DNA of 64,000 nucleotides, taken from positions 1-64,000 of the forward strand of contig JAHYIZ010000010.1 in the NCBI GenBank assembly GCA_019429405.1. Reading direction: 5' to 3'. The position numbers and the translations under genes are program-made. Below the pieces are notes generated by a model that was given only the letters and a program-made list of their open reading frames with translations, did not search any database and had not been told where the DNA came from. This document shows, piece after piece, positions 25,635 to 36,761 of this stretch (positions are counted from its first letter, which is position 1; each line of letters opens with the position of its first letter). The stretch is from Paracoccaceae bacterium. Lineage in GTDB: Bacteria > Pseudomonadota > Alphaproteobacteria > Rhodobacterales > Rhodobacteraceae.

Positions 25635-26474
25635 TTACAGCCACTCGCCCTTGATGACCTGGCGGAAAATACGCGCCAACCAGCCATCCCCCTTGCCCGC
25701 CGGTTCAAGCCCGCGCGCGGTCAACAGCTTGTAGGCATCCTCATAGAACCCAGACGACCGGAAATTGTGGCCCAGAATTGCCGCAGCCGATTGCGCCTCG
25801 TCGGTAAAACCCAACGCCAGATTGGCCTCTACCAGCCGCAACAGCGCTTCGGCGGTGTGAGTGGTGGTCTGATACTGCTCGACCACCACGCGGAAACGGT
25901 TGATCGCGGCGGCATAATTGCCGCGCTTGAGGTAGTAGCGCCCGATCTCCATTTCCTTCGCCGCGAGATGGTCGAAGGCGAGGTCGAACTTGAGAATTGC
26001 CGAACGCGCATATTCGCTGTCGGGGTATTCCTCGATCACCGCGCGCAGCGCCGACAGCGCCTGGAAGGTCAGGCCCTGATCGCGGCCAACCTCATCAATC
26101 TGGTCATAATAGCTCAGCGCCAGCAGATACTTGGCATAGGCCGCATCTTCATCACCAGGATAGGTGTCGATGAACCGCTGCGCGGAGCCGCGCGCCTCGT
26201 CATACTGCTTGGCCTTGTGGTGGGCGAAGGCCTGCATGATCAGCGCGCGCTTGGCAAATTCGGAATAGGGGTAGAGCCGCTCGACCTCGGAAAAATACCG
26301 AACCGAGTTTTCCGGCTTGGCGGTGTTTTCCAGTTCCCACTCGCCGCGCTTGTAGATTTCTTCAGCGGTGAAGCCATCAAGCGGCACTTCCTTTGTGCCC
26401 GAGCCGCAGCCCGCCAGAACCGCCACCAACATCAGGCCGCCGACAACTGAAGCCGCTGATCTGCCGCGCGCCAT
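25635..26474 (-). CDS. bamD: outer membrane assembly lipoprotein BamD
   Basis: A 279-residue lipoprotein of the BAM complex that helps insert beta-barrel proteins. The lipobox LAGC follows a 20-residue hydrophobic signal, giving a lipidated cysteine near residue 22. The TPR-rich body includes ERLYPYSEFAKRALIMQAFA and YLLALSYYDQID, typical of BamD. The start at 26474 was chosen for the signal peptide; ATG codons at 26486 and further upstream are also in frame. Confidence 0.93.
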   Translation of the reverse strand: MARGRSAASVVGGLMLVAVLAGCGSGTKEVPLDGFTAEEIYKRGEWELENTAKPENSVRYFSEVERLYPYSEFAKRALIMQAFAHHKAKQYDEARGSAQRFIDTYPGDEDAAYAKYLLALSYYDQIDEVGRDQGLTFQALSALRAVIEEYPDSEYARSAILKFDLAFDHLAAKEMEIGRYYLKRGNYAAAINRFRVVVEQYQTTTHTAEALLRLVEANLALGFTDEAQSAAAILGHNFRSSGFYEDAYKLLTARGLEPAGKGDGWLARIFRQVIKGEWL

Positions 26475-26588
26475 GTCCCGCCCCATCCCGTTTTCATCCG
26501 ATCGCCGACCCCGCGTTCGGGACCGTTTCGCACGTCCTAGCACAGAAAAATCCGGGGCGCAAAACGCCTTTCGTGCGCGCCAGCGGGA

Positions 26589-27521
26589 TCAGACGAGCGC
26601 AGAGGCGCGCAGGGCGCAGTCAGCCAGCGTGACGCCGACACCCGGCATCCGATGCGCATGCGCTTGCGACAGCGTATCCCAGCGCCAGGCGGCAGGGTCG
26701 GCGAACAGGGTGCGCAAAAGCTGGTTGGTCAGGGCATGCCCGGCACGGTTGCCGGTGTAGCGACCGAGGATCGGTGCACCCGCCAGCGCAAGGTCGCCCA
26801 TCGCGTCGAGCATCTTGTGACGGACCGCTTCGCGTTCGCGCCGCAGGCCGCCGGGCGAAAGCACACGGTCGCCATCAACCACCACAGCGTTTTCATAGCT
26901 GCCGCCCAGCGCCAGCCCCGCCGCCTGCATCTGCTCGACGTCGGCGCGGCGGCAAAAGGTGCGGCTATCCATGAGCTCGCGTACAAAGGTGCCATTGGCC
27001 ATGTTGAGCGCAAGGCTCTGGCGCCCGATCGCGGCATCTGCGAACTCGATCGAAAAATCAATTTCCATCGACTCGGCAGGCTCAAACCGCGCAATGGCGG
27101 CACCTTCGCGCACCTCGACCGGCCTAAGCACCCGCAGCGCGCGTAACGGCACGTTCAGCCCGCGCACTCCGGCATCCATGATGGCGCGCACGAAGGGGGC
27201 GGCGGAGCCATCGAGGATCGGCACTTCCGGCCCGTCAATCTCGATCAGTGCATTGTGCACGCCGCAACCGGCAAGTGCCGCCATCACGTGCTCGATGGTC
27301 GAAACCGACACCCCATCGGCATTCTCGATCTGCGTGCACAGGCGCGAGGGCGCGACCGCATCCCACCGTGCGGGCACCAGACGGTCGGCGCCGCGCACGT
27401 CGCTGCGCCAGAAGGCAATGCCTGTATCGGCAAGCGCCGGGGAAATGGTCATCCGCACCGCAACGCCGGAATGCAGCCCGACGCCCGAGAAATTGACGGA
27501 TGAGGTAATGGTTGTCTGCAC
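26589..27521 (-). CDS. lpxC: UDP-3-O-acyl-N-acetylglucosamine deacetylase
   Basis: A 310-residue zinc deacetylase that commits UDP-GlcNAc to lipid A synthesis. STIEHVMAALAGCGVHNA contains the first zinc histidine, RHKMLDAMGDLALAG contains the second with the aspartate, and the C-terminal GHALTNQLL segment is conserved. It follows ftsZ in the dcw cluster, separated by the terminator at 27711-27739, so it probably has its own promoter in the 236-base gap. Confidence 0.96.
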   Translation of the reverse strand: MQTTITSSVNFSGVGLHSGVAVRMTISPALADTGIAFWRSDVRGADRLVPARWDAVAPSRLCTQIENADGVSVSTIEHVMAALAGCGVHNALIEIDGPEVPILDGSAAPFVRAIMDAGVRGLNVPLRALRVLRPVEVREGAAIARFEPAESMEIDFSIEFADAAIGRQSLALNMANGTFVRELMDSRTFCRRADVEQMQAAGLALGGSYENAVVVDGDRVLSPGGLRREREAVRHKMLDAMGDLALAGAPILGRYTGNRAGHALTNQLLRTLFADPAAWRWDTLSQAHAHRMPGVGVTLADCALRASALV

Positions 27522-27710
27522 GCGGTGCGCTTTCTCAAAAGGTTTCGCCCGACCGGACGGCGCGCAAGGCCGGAAGCCCGTGATGCGCTGGCACCCGCCT
27601 ACGCGCGCGCGCCCGGCAGCTCAACTCACTCTTTGTAACGGCCTGAAACAATTGCAGCCGGGGCAGGCAACAACCTGCCGTAAAGCGGTCAATCCCTTGC
27701 CATTACATGG

Positions 27711-27739
27711 AAAAAGGCCGGGGCATGCCCGGCCTTTTT
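27711..27739 (-). terminator. rho-independent terminator after ftsZ
   Basis: AAAAAGGCCGGG-loop-CCCGGCCTTTTT lies 19 bases after the ftsZ stop. The GC stem is flanked by A5 and T5, so it can work in both directions. It separates the ftsZ transcript from lpxC. Confidence 0.88.
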
Positions 27740-27757
27740 GGCAGTTTTGTGATCGCC

Positions 27758-29395
27758 TCAGTTCGCCTGACGCCGCAGAAAAGCCGGGATCTCGATCCGG
27801 TCCTGCTCATGGTCCGCGGGCGCCTCGTCATCATAGGCGGTCTGCGACGGGGCGGGCTGGCGCAGCGGCGCCGGACGCTCGGCGCCGTGGTCGCTGGCGC
27901 CCGTCATGCGGTGCAACAGAGAGTTGATGCCGAAGCGCGGCTTTTCGGGCGAGGGCTGCGGCGCCGGGGCGCGGGTCGCTGCAAGCGGCTGGGCAGCGGC
28001 GCGTTGCGGCGCGGTTGGTGCCCGCGATACCGCAGCCTGCAGGCGGGCCAGCGCCTCGGGCGACGGCGTTCCGGGTGCACGCGGGCGCGGTGCGACAAAG
28101 GCGCCTGCATCTTCAGCTGTCTGCACGTCGCGCGGCACCGCCTGCACCGTTGCCTGCGGCCGGTAGGCCGGGGGCGGCAAGTCGGTTCCGGCTTCGGCAG
28201 CCGCCTCGGCGTCGAGCAGGTCTTCGGGTTCGAGTGCGGCGGGTGCCGCATCAAACAACGACCGATCTTCGCTGCGGGTCCGATACGGGGGCTGCGCCGC
28301 CGCTGCCGCAACCGGCGCGGCGGACTGGGCAGCAACAGCCGGGGCCGGCGCAGGCGCGGTGACGGCAGGCGCGTGCGCCAGCGGCTCTGCCAGGCGGCGG
28401 CGCGCCACCGGCACCTCGGTGGTGACGGGTGCAGCGTCGATGCCGGTCGCCACGACCGAAACCCGCATTTGCCCGGCCATGTCGGGGTCGAGCGTCGAAC
28501 CGACGATGATGTTGGCCTCGGGGTCAACTTCTTCGCGGATCCGGTTGGCGGCTTCATCAAGTTCAAACAGGGTCAGGTCATAGCCGCCAGTGATGTTGAT
28601 CAGCACACCTTTGGCCCCGCGCAGGCTGATTTCATCAAGCAGCGGGTTGGCAATGGCTTTTTCGGCGGCCTGAATGGCGCGGTCGTCGCCCGCCGCTTCG
28701 CCGGTGCCCATCATCGCCTTGCCCATCTCGTCCATCACGGCGCGGACATCGGCAAAGTCGAGGTTGATCAGGCCGGGGCGCACCATCAGGTCGGTGACCC
28801 CCTTGACGCCCTGATAAAGCACGTCGTCAGCCATCGCGAAGGCATCGGTGAAGGTGGTCTTTTCATTGGCAAGGCGGAACAGGTTCTGGTTCGGGATGAT
28901 GATCAGCGTATCGACCACCTTTTGCAGCGCCTCGATGCCCATCTCGGCCTGTTTCATGCGCTTGGCGCCCTCGAACTGGAAGGGCTTGGTCACCACGCCT
29001 ACGGTCAGCACCCCAAGCTCGCGCGCGGCCTGCGCGATAATCGGTGCGGCGCCGGTGCCGGTGCCGCCACCCATGCCCGCGGTGATGAAACACATATGCG
29101 CGCCGGCAAGATGATCAACGATTTCTTCAATGGTCTCTTCGGCGGCAGCGGCGCCCACTTCAGGGCGCGCCCCGGCGCCGAGCCCTTCGGTCACGCGCAC
29201 CCCCATCTGGATGCGGGCCTGCGATTTGGACTGAGCAAGCGCCTGCGCGTCGGTGTTGGCCACCACGAATTCGACGCCTTCAAGCTCTTTGTCGATCATA
29301 TTGTTGACCGCGTTGCCCCCGGCACCACCGACCCCGAACACGGTGATCCGCGGCTTGAGTTCCTCGCGCTGAGACATCATCAGATTCAGTGCCAT
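27758..29395 (-). CDS. ftsZ: cell division GTPase FtsZ
   Basis: Tubulin-like GTPase that forms the Z ring. The N-terminal GTPase has [11 protein letters not shown] at residues 22-32 and the tubulin signature GGGTGTG at 109-115; the T7 loop and C-terminal domain follow to about residue 320. A long Ala/Pro/Gln-rich linker of about 200 residues, typical of Alphaproteobacteria, leads to the conserved C-terminal peptide IPAFLRRQ that binds FtsA and other partners. At 545 residues it is longer than enterobacterial FtsZ because of the linker. Confidence 0.97.
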   Translation of the reverse strand: MALNLMMSQREELKPRITVFGVGGAGGNAVNNMIDKELEGVEFVVANTDAQALAQSKSQARIQMGVRVTEGLGAGARPEVGAAAAEETIEEIVDHLAGAHMCFITAGMGGGTGTGAAPIIAQAARELGVLTVGVVTKPFQFEGAKRMKQAEMGIEALQKVVDTLIIIPNQNLFRLANEKTTFTDAFAMADDVLYQGVKGVTDLMVRPGLINLDFADVRAVMDEMGKAMMGTGEAAGDDRAIQAAEKAIANPLLDEISLRGAKGVLINITGGYDLTLFELDEAANRIREEVDPEANIIVGSTLDPDMAGQMRVSVVATGIDAAPVTTEVPVARRRLAEPLAHAPAVTAPAPAPAVAAQSAAPVAAAAAQPPYRTRSEDRSLFDAAPAALEPEDLLDAEAAAEAGTDLPPPAYRPQATVQAVPRDVQTAEDAGAFVAPRPRAPGTPSPEALARLQAAVSRAPTAPQRAAAQPLAATRAPAPQPSPEKPRFGINSLLHRMTGASDHGAERPAPLRQPAPSQTAYDDEAPADHEQDRIEIPAFLRRQAN

Positions 29396-29506
29396 TGGTG
29401 TTCCGCCTGTGATTATCCGGGTCTTTTGTCCGGTTTGCCCCGCAAATTGCAGCGATTTTAGCTGCCTTCCCTTGCCCCGTCACCTGAAAAACGCAAACTG
29501 TCACAA

Positions 29507-29533
29507 AATATAGCCAGAATTGCGCCCGGTTAA
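29507..29533 (-). promoter_or_regulatory. possible ftsZ promoter
   Basis: In the 187-base gap between ftsA and ftsZ the minus strand carries TATATT (29512-29507) and TTAACC (29533-29528), 15 bases apart. TTAACC also resembles a CtrA half-site. The spacing is short, so this is tentative. Confidence 0.3.
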
Positions 29534-29582
29534 GCGGCATTTCGCGCACACCCGCAGCATTTGGGTGCCGCGCGCCTTTTCG

Positions 29583-30917
29583 TTACCAGTTGTCGCGGAA
29601 CCAGCGCACCGCCTTTTTCAGCGAGCGCGCCGGGTAGCGTTCAGCCGGAATTTCAAAATCCCACCATTCATCTTGCGGATGCGCCGCGAAAAGCGCGAGG
29701 CCGACGGCGCCGGCAAAACCCGCGCCGGTCGCCGCCTGCGGCAGCCCCTGCACCCGAAGCGGGCGCCCGAGCCGCACGTTGTGCCCCAGAATTCGGGCCG
29801 CCAATCCGTCAAGGCCTGGTATCTGGCTGGCGCCGCCGGTCAGCACGATCTGCTGACTTGGCAGGCTGTCAAAACCCGCCGCGTCCAGTAGTGCGCGCAA
29901 CTCTTCGAGGATTTCCTCGACGCGCGGGCGCATAATGCCGATCAGCTCGGCCCGGCTTACGCGGCGGCGGTCCTTTTCCCAATCGCCGCAGTCGCCGCCA
30001 ATGTCGATCATATCGCGGTCATCCATGCCGGTTGCCTGCACGCCGCCGTGGAAAGTCTTGATCCGCTCGGCCACGGCCATCGGCACCTGCAAGCCCTTCG
30101 AGATATCCGAAGTGATGTGCTCGCCCCCCATCCGCACCGCATCGGCAAAGATCATGTGTTTCTTGATGAAGACCGACAGGCCGCTGGTGCCGCCGCCAAG
30201 GTCGATGCAGGCCGCGCCCAGTTCCTGTTCGTCTTCGACCAGCGCGGCAATGCCCGAGGTGTAAGCCGAAGAGGCAATTCCGGCCAGTTCCAGATCGCAG
30301 CGGCGGATGCAGTAGACGAGGTTCTGCACGGCATCGGCATCAACCGCGAGCAAATGCATGTCCACCGCCAGGCGCGCACCGACATGGCCGCGCGGATCCC
30401 CAAGGCCCGAGCGGTGGTCGAGCGCGAAGTTCACCGGGTGGGCATGCAACACTTCGCGCGCGGGCCCGATGTCGGGCATCTCGCAGGCAGCCAGCACGCG
30501 CGCCACATCGGATTCACCGACCTGTTCGTCATGCAGCGCCACTTCGCCCGCAAGGCCGTAGCTGCGCGGGCGCGCCCCGGCGATACAGGCGATGACGTGA
30601 TCGACCCGGACACTTGCCATCTTCTGCGCCATCTGCACCGCGGTGCGGATCGCGCGCTCGGTTTCGGCCATCGTATCGACCTCGCCAAAGCGCACCCCGC
30701 GCGAGCGCGTGGTCGCGGCGCCGATCACCCGGAAATCCGATTGCCCCGCCATCGGCCCCACCCCGTCTGCCGAGCGCAGTTTTTCGGGGCCGTCAAAGCG
30801 CAGCACCAGGCAGGCAATCTTCGACGTGCCGACATCGAGAATGGCAATCACGCCGCGCTGCATTGCCGCCTTGCGCATGGCACGCATCGCGCGTTGCGCC
30901 TGATAAAGTCCGTTCAT
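29583..30917 (-). CDS. ftsA: cell division protein FtsA
   Basis: A 444-residue actin-like membrane tether for FtsZ. IAILDVGTSKIACLV is the phosphate-1 motif, CIDLGGGTSGLSVF is phosphate-2 and IVLTGGASQIPGL is the adenosine motif. The C-terminal amphipathic stretch (LKKAVRWFRDNW) is the membrane-targeting helix. ATG at 30917 with GAGGG upstream gives the expected N-terminus (MNGLYQAQRAM); the frame extends upstream into ftsQ in another register. Confidence 0.95.
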   Translation of the reverse strand: MNGLYQAQRAMRAMRKAAMQRGVIAILDVGTSKIACLVLRFDGPEKLRSADGVGPMAGQSDFRVIGAATTRSRGVRFGEVDTMAETERAIRTAVQMAQKMASVRVDHVIACIAGARPRSYGLAGEVALHDEQVGESDVARVLAACEMPDIGPAREVLHAHPVNFALDHRSGLGDPRGHVGARLAVDMHLLAVDADAVQNLVYCIRRCDLELAGIASSAYTSGIAALVEDEQELGAACIDLGGGTSGLSVFIKKHMIFADAVRMGGEHITSDISKGLQVPMAVAERIKTFHGGVQATGMDDRDMIDIGGDCGDWEKDRRRVSRAELIGIMRPRVEEILEELRALLDAAGFDSLPSQQIVLTGGASQIPGLDGLAARILGHNVRLGRPLRVQGLPQAATGAGFAGAVGLALFAAHPQDEWWDFEIPAERYPARSLKKAVRWFRDNW

Positions 30918-30930
30918 TGCGCTGCCCTCA

Positions 30931-31836
30931 TTACCGATTTGCCCCCGTTGTGATCGCCTGCCCGGTGATGCGCCGAAACTCATCCTGCGCATCGGGGCTG
31001 AGGCGCAGCGTCGGCCGCGCCGCCAATCGCAGGTCGAGATGCGTGAAATCTCGTGCCAGCAGGTCTTCGGCGCGGTCGAGCGCCAGCATCCGTTCTACCG
31101 CTTGCACCGCACCGCTTTCGGGCAGCAAAATGCGCTGATCGCGGTCAAGCACCAGATCCCAGCGCCGGGCGCCAATGCGCACAAGGCCGCGGGCGCGGGG
31201 CAACAGCGGCGTTGCCGCGGCCAGCACCGCCAGAGCTTCGGGCACCGCCGCCTCGGCACCCTCGCCCGCGATCAGCGGCAGGTCCGCGCGCACCTCGCGC
31301 GCAACGACGGTGGCAATGCGGTGGCCGCTTGCGTCGAGCATTTCCACCCCGGTCGCGTGGCGCCAGAGCACCGCAGGCACCCGTTCGGTCACCTGTACCG
31401 CAAGCACGCCACGCTGCACCCGCAGATCGACCGAAGCCACGGCATCGAGGCTGGCGATCATCTCGCGCAGGCGCCCGAGGTCGAGCGCGAACGAGGATGC
31501 CGGCAGGCTCGCGGGCAACATGGTACGGATTGCGGCATCGACAGCGGGCGACGCGCCTTCGATGCGCAGCAGCGACACCTCGAACTCGGGCCGGTTCTGG
31601 ATCTGGGTTTTCAGCGCCGCAAAGCGATCGGCCAGATCGGCGCGATGGTCGGCATCACCCAACCAGAGGCCAAGCACCCCGGCAATCAGCGCCAGCGGCA
31701 GCCCGATGCGCGCCAAACCCCGCACCGCCGGGGTCAGCCACAGGCGGTGCAGCTTGTAGCGCATCCGCGAAGGCGCCGGGTCGCGGTGCAACACGCGGGG
31801 GGCGGGCCTGGGTGGTGCAGCGCCTACCGATTGCAT
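30931..31836 (-). CDS. ftsQ: cell division protein FtsQ
   Basis: A 301-residue bitopic divisome protein. A basic N-terminal cytoplasmic region leads to a transmembrane helix at about residues 41-62, then the POTRA domain ([20 protein letters not shown]) and beta domain ([15 protein letters not shown]). It overlaps the end of ddl by 13 bases and precedes ftsA closely, the standard dcw arrangement. Confidence 0.94.
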   Translation of the reverse strand: MQSVGAAPPRPAPRVLHRDPAPSRMRYKLHRLWLTPAVRGLARIGLPLALIAGVLGLWLGDADHRADLADRFAALKTQIQNRPEFEVSLLRIEGASPAVDAAIRTMLPASLPASSFALDLGRLREMIASLDAVASVDLRVQRGVLAVQVTERVPAVLWRHATGVEMLDASGHRIATVVAREVRADLPLIAGEGAEAAVPEALAVLAAATPLLPRARGLVRIGARRWDLVLDRDQRILLPESGAVQAVERMLALDRAEDLLARDFTHLDLRLAARPTLRLSPDAQDEFRRITGQAITTGANR

Positions 31837-32747
31837 GACGCATCCTCTACGATCCAGCGGCAGAGCGCCGGAAAATCCATGCCCACAAGCTGCGCCTGCT
31901 CGGGGCTGAGCGAGGTCGGGGTCATGCCGGGCTGCGTGTTGGTTTCCAGAATGATCAACCCTGCCAACCCCTTGGCCGCATCCCAGCGAAAATCGCTGCG
32001 GCTGAGGCCGCGGCAGCCCAGCGCTGCGTGGGCGCGCAAGGCGTAGTCGAGGCAGGCTTGGGTGATCGGCGCGGGCAGATCTGCGGGCAACACATGGCGC
32101 GAGCCGCCGAGGGTGTATTTGGCGGCGTAGTCATACCAGCCCGGCGCCACGATTTCGGTCACCCCAAGCGCGCGGTCACCCATCACGCTGACGGTCAGCT
32201 CGCGCCCCGGCGCATAGGCCTCAACCATCACCACCTCGGGCATGGCGGCGTCCAGAACCGGCGGTGCGTTGGCGCCTTCAGGCACGATGTAGACGCCAAC
32301 CGAAGAGCCTTCGGCGTTGGGTTTGACCACATAGGGCGGCGGCAACACATGGCGCGCCATGACCTCGGCCTTGTCGGCCAGACGCCCGGCGGCCACCGGC
32401 AACCCGGCGCCGGCAAAGGCCGCCTTGGCGCGGGTCTTGTCCATCGCCAGCGCCGAAGCGAGCACTCCCGAATGCGTATAGGGCAGGCGCAGCCATTCCA
32501 AGAGGCCCTGCACGCAGCCATCCTCGCCCCAGCGGCCATGCAGCGCGTTGAACACCACATCGGGGCGGGCTTCATCGAGGCGCGCGGGCAAATCGGCGCC
32601 GGCGTCGATCGCCACCACCTCATACCCTGCCACCTGTAGCGCCGCGACGCATTCGCGCCCCGTTGAAAGCGAAACCTCCCGCTCGGCGGAAGGGCCCCCC
32701 ATCAATACCGCTACTCGGTGGGCTGTGCTGCTCGACACACCCGTCAC
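31824..32747 (-). CDS. ddl: D-alanine--D-alanine ligase
   Basis: A 307-residue ATP-grasp ligase making D-Ala-D-Ala for peptidoglycan. [17 protein letters not shown] is at the N-terminus; [13 protein letters not shown] and the C-terminal [14 protein letters not shown] contain ATP and Mg ligands. The start is GTG at 32747 with GGGAGAGG upstream. Between murB and ftsQ as expected. Confidence 0.95.
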   Translation of the reverse strand: MTGVSSSTAHRVAVLMGGPSAEREVSLSTGRECVAALQVAGYEVVAIDAGADLPARLDEARPDVVFNALHGRWGEDGCVQGLLEWLRLPYTHSGVLASALAMDKTRAKAAFAGAGLPVAAGRLADKAEVMARHVLPPPYVVKPNAEGSSVGVYIVPEGANAPPVLDAAMPEVVMVEAYAPGRELTVSVMGDRALGVTEIVAPGWYDYAAKYTLGGSRHVLPADLPAPITQACLDYALRAHAALGCRGLSRSDFRWDAAKGLAGLIILETNTQPGMTPTSLSPEQAQLVGMDFPALCRWIVEDASCNR

Positions 32748-32784
32748 GACTGCCTCTCCCAGGGTTGGCCCCTGTGGAATGTTG

Positions 32785-33720
32785 TTACTTTTCTTGCGGT
32801 TCCGGCGTTACCTCACCGACCCGCATGATTTCCCACTCTAGCCGGATTCCGCTCTGGAGCAAAACCCTTTTTCGGACCTCCTCACCAAGTCCTTCCAGAT
32901 CGGCGGCGCTGGCCGTGCCAGTGTTGATCAGAAAGTTCGAGTGCATATCGCTCATCTGCGCGCCACCCAGCCGCGCGCCGCGCATGCCTGCCGCGTCAAT
33001 CACCTTCCAGGCCTTGAGGTCGTGCACGTCATCGGCCCGCCCGGTGCTTGAAAACCCGGCCGGGTTGCGAAAGGTCGACCCGGCGCTGCGGTCTTTGGTG
33101 GGCTGGCTTGCATCGCGTTTGGCGATCTGTTGCTCCATCTTCTCCGCCAAAACGGCCGGTTCAGCGCCTTCTGCTTCAAAAGTGGCAGAAACCAGCACCC
33201 AACCCTCCGGTAATTCGCTATGACGGTAAGATAAATGCAAGTCTGTGGGCGCAAGAACAACCCGCTCACCAGCCCGGTTCACCGCAACTGCCTGCACCAG
33301 ATGGTCGGCCACATAGCTGCCATAGCAGCCCGCGTTCATCCGCACCGCGCCGCCAATGCTGCCCGGAATGGTGCGCAGGAAGGTCAGATCAAGCCCCGCC
33401 TCGGCGGCCCGCCGCGCCACATGCGCATCAAGTGCTGCGGCACCAGCGGTCACACGGTTGCCCGCTATTTCAATGCCGTTGAAGCCGCGCCCAAGGCGAA
33501 TGACCACCGCGCGGATGCCGCCATCGCGCACGATCAGGTTTGACCCCACGCCAAGCGGAAACACCGCCACCGCAGGGTCAAGCGCTGCCAGAAAGGCCTG
33601 CAGGTCGGCGATGTCTGCAGGCTGGAACAGCCAGTCGGCGGGCCCGCCCACGCGCAACCATGTCAGATCAGAAAGCAGGCGGTTCGGGGTCAGCGTGCCG
33701 CGCACGTCGGGCAGGGTCAT
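32785..33720 (-). CDS. murB: UDP-N-acetylenolpyruvoylglucosamine reductase
   Basis: A 311-residue flavoprotein that reduces UDP-GlcNAc-enolpyruvate to UDP-MurNAc. The FAD-binding motifs [13 protein letters not shown] and [14 protein letters not shown] are in the N-terminal third; [10 protein letters not shown] carries the catalytic serine. ATG at 33720 overlaps the stop of the DUF2484 gene by ATGA; six upstream in-frame codons exist but the overlap favours 33720. Confidence 0.95.
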   Translation of the reverse strand: MTLPDVRGTLTPNRLLSDLTWLRVGGPADWLFQPADIADLQAFLAALDPAVAVFPLGVGSNLIVRDGGIRAVVIRLGRGFNGIEIAGNRVTAGAAALDAHVARRAAEAGLDLTFLRTIPGSIGGAVRMNAGCYGSYVADHLVQAVAVNRAGERVVLAPTDLHLSYRHSELPEGWVLVSATFEAEGAEPAVLAEKMEQQIAKRDASQPTKDRSAGSTFRNPAGFSSTGRADDVHDLKAWKVIDAAGMRGARLGGAQMSDMHSNFLINTGTASAADLEGLGEEVRKRVLLQSGIRLEWEIMRVGEVTPEPQEK

Positions 33721-33971
33721 ACCCGCCCCCCGCGCCACATCTTCATGCGGCGCACGGCGAAAATAACCGGCCAGCGCAACACCGAAACCCCGGCGGCGAG
33801 CACCGCGAAGCCAAAGAGCGGTCCGTTCTCAAACGTCACCCAGCCGAGCAGCGGTATGCCGCAGGCAATCAGTGCCCAGGCCTGCCGCCAGTGGTTATCG
33901 CGTGAGGGTAGCAGCGCCATGAAATTCGCGGTGACGGCCCAGATGCAGGCGGCAATCAGCGATAACGTCAT
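33717..33971 (-). CDS. DUF2484 membrane protein, second of a tandem pair
   Basis: An 84-residue protein with three hydrophobic segments (about residues 3-22, 32-50, 52-72). It is a DUF2484 family member, a small membrane family found between murC and murB in Rhodobacterales; no function is known. It is clearly paralogous to the gene just upstream (shared ALLP and LRWP/FRRP positions). Both its ends overlap neighbours by ATGA, so it is translated as part of the dcw message. Confidence 0.8.
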   Translation of the reverse strand: MTLSLIAACIWAVTANFMALLPSRDNHWRQAWALIACGIPLLGWVTFENGPLFGFAVLAAGVSVLRWPVIFAVRRMKMWRGGRV

Positions 33972-34237
33972 TTGCGAGCCTCCTCATAGGGGGGCGGCAC
34001 CGGAACCCCGGCGGCACGCCGTGCAAGATACCAAAGCGGGCGGCGGAACAGCGAGACAAACCCGGCAAGTGCTGCCAGCACCACCCAAACCCCGTGCAGC
34101 AGACCGACCCAGACCAGCAACACCGGCGCCGACACCAGCAGCGCCAGCCCCGGCAGCATCTGGCGACGCAGTGGCAGAAGCGCGGTGACCGTCGCCACCA
34201 GGACCCAGACGCAGGCGAGGATCAATGGCGTGCTCAT
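33968..34237 (-). CDS. DUF2484 membrane protein, first of a tandem pair
   Basis: An 89-residue paralogue of the following gene, with the same layout of short hydrophobic helices, the ALLPLRRQ turn near residue 22 and a basic C-terminus ([13 protein letters not shown]). It starts overlapping the murC stop by four bases. Position inside the murein cluster suggests an envelope role, but none has been established. Confidence 0.8.
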   Translation of the reverse strand: MSTPLILACVWVLVATVTALLPLRRQMLPGLALLVSAPVLLVWVGLLHGVWVVLAALAGFVSLFRRPLWYLARRAAGVPVPPPYEEARK

Positions 34238-35646
34238 GTGCGCCAGTCTTTCAGCGCCGCGGGCAAGGTGTTGGCCCAGGCCGAAATCGTGCCTGCGCCA
34301 AGGCAGACGACAATATCGCCCGGCCGCGCCTCATCGCGCACAAGTTGCGCAAGATCGCCCTCCGAGACCACGGCGCGCGCGTGGCGGTGGCCATGCGCGA
34401 TCAGCCCGGCCACCAGATCGTCACGGCTGGCGCCGGGAATCGGGTCTTCGCCTGCGGCGTAGACCTCGGCAATGCCGACCACGTCGGCCTCATTGAAGCA
34501 GGTGCAGAAGTCTTCAAAAAGGCTGGACAATCGCGAATAGCGGTGGGGTTGATGCACGGCGATCACGCGGCCGCTGGTGGTCTGCCGCGCAGCCTTCAGC
34601 ACGGCGGCGATTTCAACCGGGTGGTGGCCGTAATCGTCGATCAGGGTAACGCCGTTGACCTCGCCGATCTTGGTGAAGCGGCGGTTGACGCCGCCGAACG
34701 CGGCCAACGCAGCGCGGATCTCGCTTTGCTTCATGCCCAGATGCCGCGCCACCGCTACCGCCGCCAAAGCGTTGGAAACGTTATGCTCGCCCGGCATCGG
34801 CAGGGTGCACCCCGCGATTACCGCGCCCTCGCCTTCGCCCTGCAAGGCGATATCGAAATGCGCCACGCCAGCCTCGAACCGCAGGTTGAGCGCGCGCACA
34901 TCGGCCTGCGCGTTGAAACCAAAGGTGACCACGCGGCGGTCGGTCACGCGGCCCACCAGCGCCTGAACCTCGGGGTGGTCGGTGCAGCACACAGCAAGCC
35001 CGTAGAACGGGATGTTCGAGACGAAATCGTAAAAGCCGTTGCGCAGGTTATCGAATGTGCCCCAGTGCTCCATATGCTCGGGGTCGATGTTGGTGACGAT
35101 GGCGATGGTCGCGGGCAGGCGGTTGAAGCTGCCGTCGCTCTCATCAGCCTCGACCACCATCCATTCACCCTCGCCCGCCCGCGCGTTCGAGCCGTAGGCG
35201 TGGATGATGCCGCCATTGATCACCGTGGGGTCAAACCCGCCCTTGTCGAGCAGCGTTGCCACCATGGTCGTGGTCGTGGTCTTGCCATGTGTGCCCGCCA
35301 CCGCGATGTTTGACCGCAGCCGCATCAGTTCGGCCAGCATTTCGGCCCGGCGCACCACCGGCAGGCCCCGGCGGCGCGCCTCTTCCAGCTCGGGGTTGCC
35401 CTTCTTGATGGCCGAGGAAATCACCACCACCGCCGCCGCGCCGATATTTTCGGCGCGCTGGCCCTCAACGAAACGCGCGCCCAGCGTCACCAGCCGATCG
35501 GTAATTTTCGAGGCCTTCGCGTCAGAGCCCTGCACCACATAGCCCAGCGTCATCAGCACCTCGGCAATGCCCGACATGCCAATGCCGCCGATCCCGATGA
35601 AATGGATGGGGCCAAGTTCGCCCGGAAGTTTTGTTGCCGCACTCAT
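34234..35646 (-). CDS. murC: UDP-N-acetylmuramate--L-alanine ligase
   Basis: A 470-residue Mur ligase adding L-Ala to UDP-MurNAc. [18 protein letters not shown] is the N-terminal UDP-binding motif, [10 protein letters not shown] is the ATP P-loop, and [12 protein letters not shown] is the C-terminal domain motif. Its ATG overlaps the murG stop by four bases. Confidence 0.97.
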   Translation of the reverse strand: MSAATKLPGELGPIHFIGIGGIGMSGIAEVLMTLGYVVQGSDAKASKITDRLVTLGARFVEGQRAENIGAAAVVVISSAIKKGNPELEEARRRGLPVVRRAEMLAELMRLRSNIAVAGTHGKTTTTTMVATLLDKGGFDPTVINGGIIHAYGSNARAGEGEWMVVEADESDGSFNRLPATIAIVTNIDPEHMEHWGTFDNLRNGFYDFVSNIPFYGLAVCCTDHPEVQALVGRVTDRRVVTFGFNAQADVRALNLRFEAGVAHFDIALQGEGEGAVIAGCTLPMPGEHNVSNALAAVAVARHLGMKQSEIRAALAAFGGVNRRFTKIGEVNGVTLIDDYGHHPVEIAAVLKAARQTTSGRVIAVHQPHRYSRLSSLFEDFCTCFNEADVVGIAEVYAAGEDPIPGASRDDLVAGLIAHGHRHARAVVSEGDLAQLVRDEARPGDIVVCLGAGTISAWANTLPAALKDWRT

Positions 35647-36761
35647 GCCGGCCCCCCCGCAAGACCTTCAACCATTTCCGCCAGACGCGCCGTCGCATCG
35701 GGCTTGCCATAGGCCAGTGCCGCCTGCGCCATTTTCAAGGCGCCCGCGGGGTTGGCCAGCACCAGCGCCACTTGCTCGGCCAGGCTCGCGGCATCAAACC
35801 GCGACTGCGGGATCAGCACCGCCGCGCCCGCGTCCACCAGCCCGCGCGCATTGGCGGTCTGATGGTCGCCCGTCGCCGCAGCATAAGGCACAAGAATCGC
35901 GGGGCGCCCGATCACGCTGATTTCGGCCACTGTGCTGGCACCTGCCCGCGCAATCACCAGTTGCGCTTCTGAAAGCCTGCGCGGAATATCGGTGAAGAAG
36001 GGTTGCACTTCGGCCGAGATCCGGGCGGCGGCATAGGCGGCGATCACCTCGGCCCGGTCTTCGTCGCGGGCCTGATGTGTCACGCGCAATTGCGCGCGCA
36101 AGGCCTCTGGCAGGCTGGCAAGCGCCGCTGGCACCACCTCTGAAAGCACCCGCGCACCCTGACTGCCGCCAAGGATCAGCAGGCTCATCGGGTAATCGCC
36201 CGGCGGAATGTAGGGGGCACCGGCGCGGTCAAGCACGGCGGCGCGGACCGGATTGCCGGTGTGCACGCCCTCCACGCCCGCAGGCAGATCGGTTGGCCAG
36301 GTGCCGCAGGCAAAGCCCTGCACGCGGCCAGCAAAGAGCCGGTTTACCCGCCCCAGCACGCCGTTTTGTTCATGGATGGCACGCGGCAGACGCAGCAGAA
36401 CCGCCGCCGCAAGCGCCGGAATCGTCGGGTAGCCGCCAAAGCCCACCACCACGGCGGGCCGATCACGCCGGAACGCCCGCACCGCAGCCAGCACCCCGCT
36501 CGCGATGCGAAACGGCACCGCCGCCTTTGCCAGCGCGCCGCCGCGCGCAAAGGTGGCGCTGGCGACCTGCTCAACCTGCACCACATGCGGAAAACCCCCG
36601 GTATAGCGGGCACCGCGCACATCGGTGGAAAGCTTCACGCGCCAGCCGCGCCGCACCATCGCCTCGGCCAGTGCCTGCGCGGGAAACATGTGCCCGCCGG
36701 TGCCACCCGCAGCAATCAGCAGCAGCGGCCCCGCCTTGGTCCCCGTCAATGTCCCCGTCAT
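35643..36761 (-). CDS. murG: undecaprenyl-diphospho-muramoylpentapeptide GlcNAc-transferase
   Basis: A 372-residue GT-B glycosyltransferase that turns lipid I into lipid II at the inner face of the membrane. The N-terminal glycine-rich loop [17 protein letters not shown] and [16 protein letters not shown] are typical; [17 protein letters not shown] and [19 protein letters not shown] form the UDP-GlcNAc site. ATG at 36761 overlaps the ftsW stop by ATGA. The open frame continues far upstream under ftsW, but those residues are not MurG. Confidence 0.96.
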   Translation of the reverse strand: MTGTLTGTKAGPLLLIAAGGTGGHMFPAQALAEAMVRRGWRVKLSTDVRGARYTGGFPHVVQVEQVASATFARGGALAKAAVPFRIASGVLAAVRAFRRDRPAVVVGFGGYPTIPALAAAVLLRLPRAIHEQNGVLGRVNRLFAGRVQGFACGTWPTDLPAGVEGVHTGNPVRAAVLDRAGAPYIPPGDYPMSLLILGGSQGARVLSEVVPAALASLPEALRAQLRVTHQARDEDRAEVIAAYAAARISAEVQPFFTDIPRRLSEAQLVIARAGASTVAEISVIGRPAILVPYAAATGDHQTANARGLVDAGAAVLIPQSRFDAASLAEQVALVLANPAGALKMAQAALAYGKPDATARLAEMVEGLAGGPA

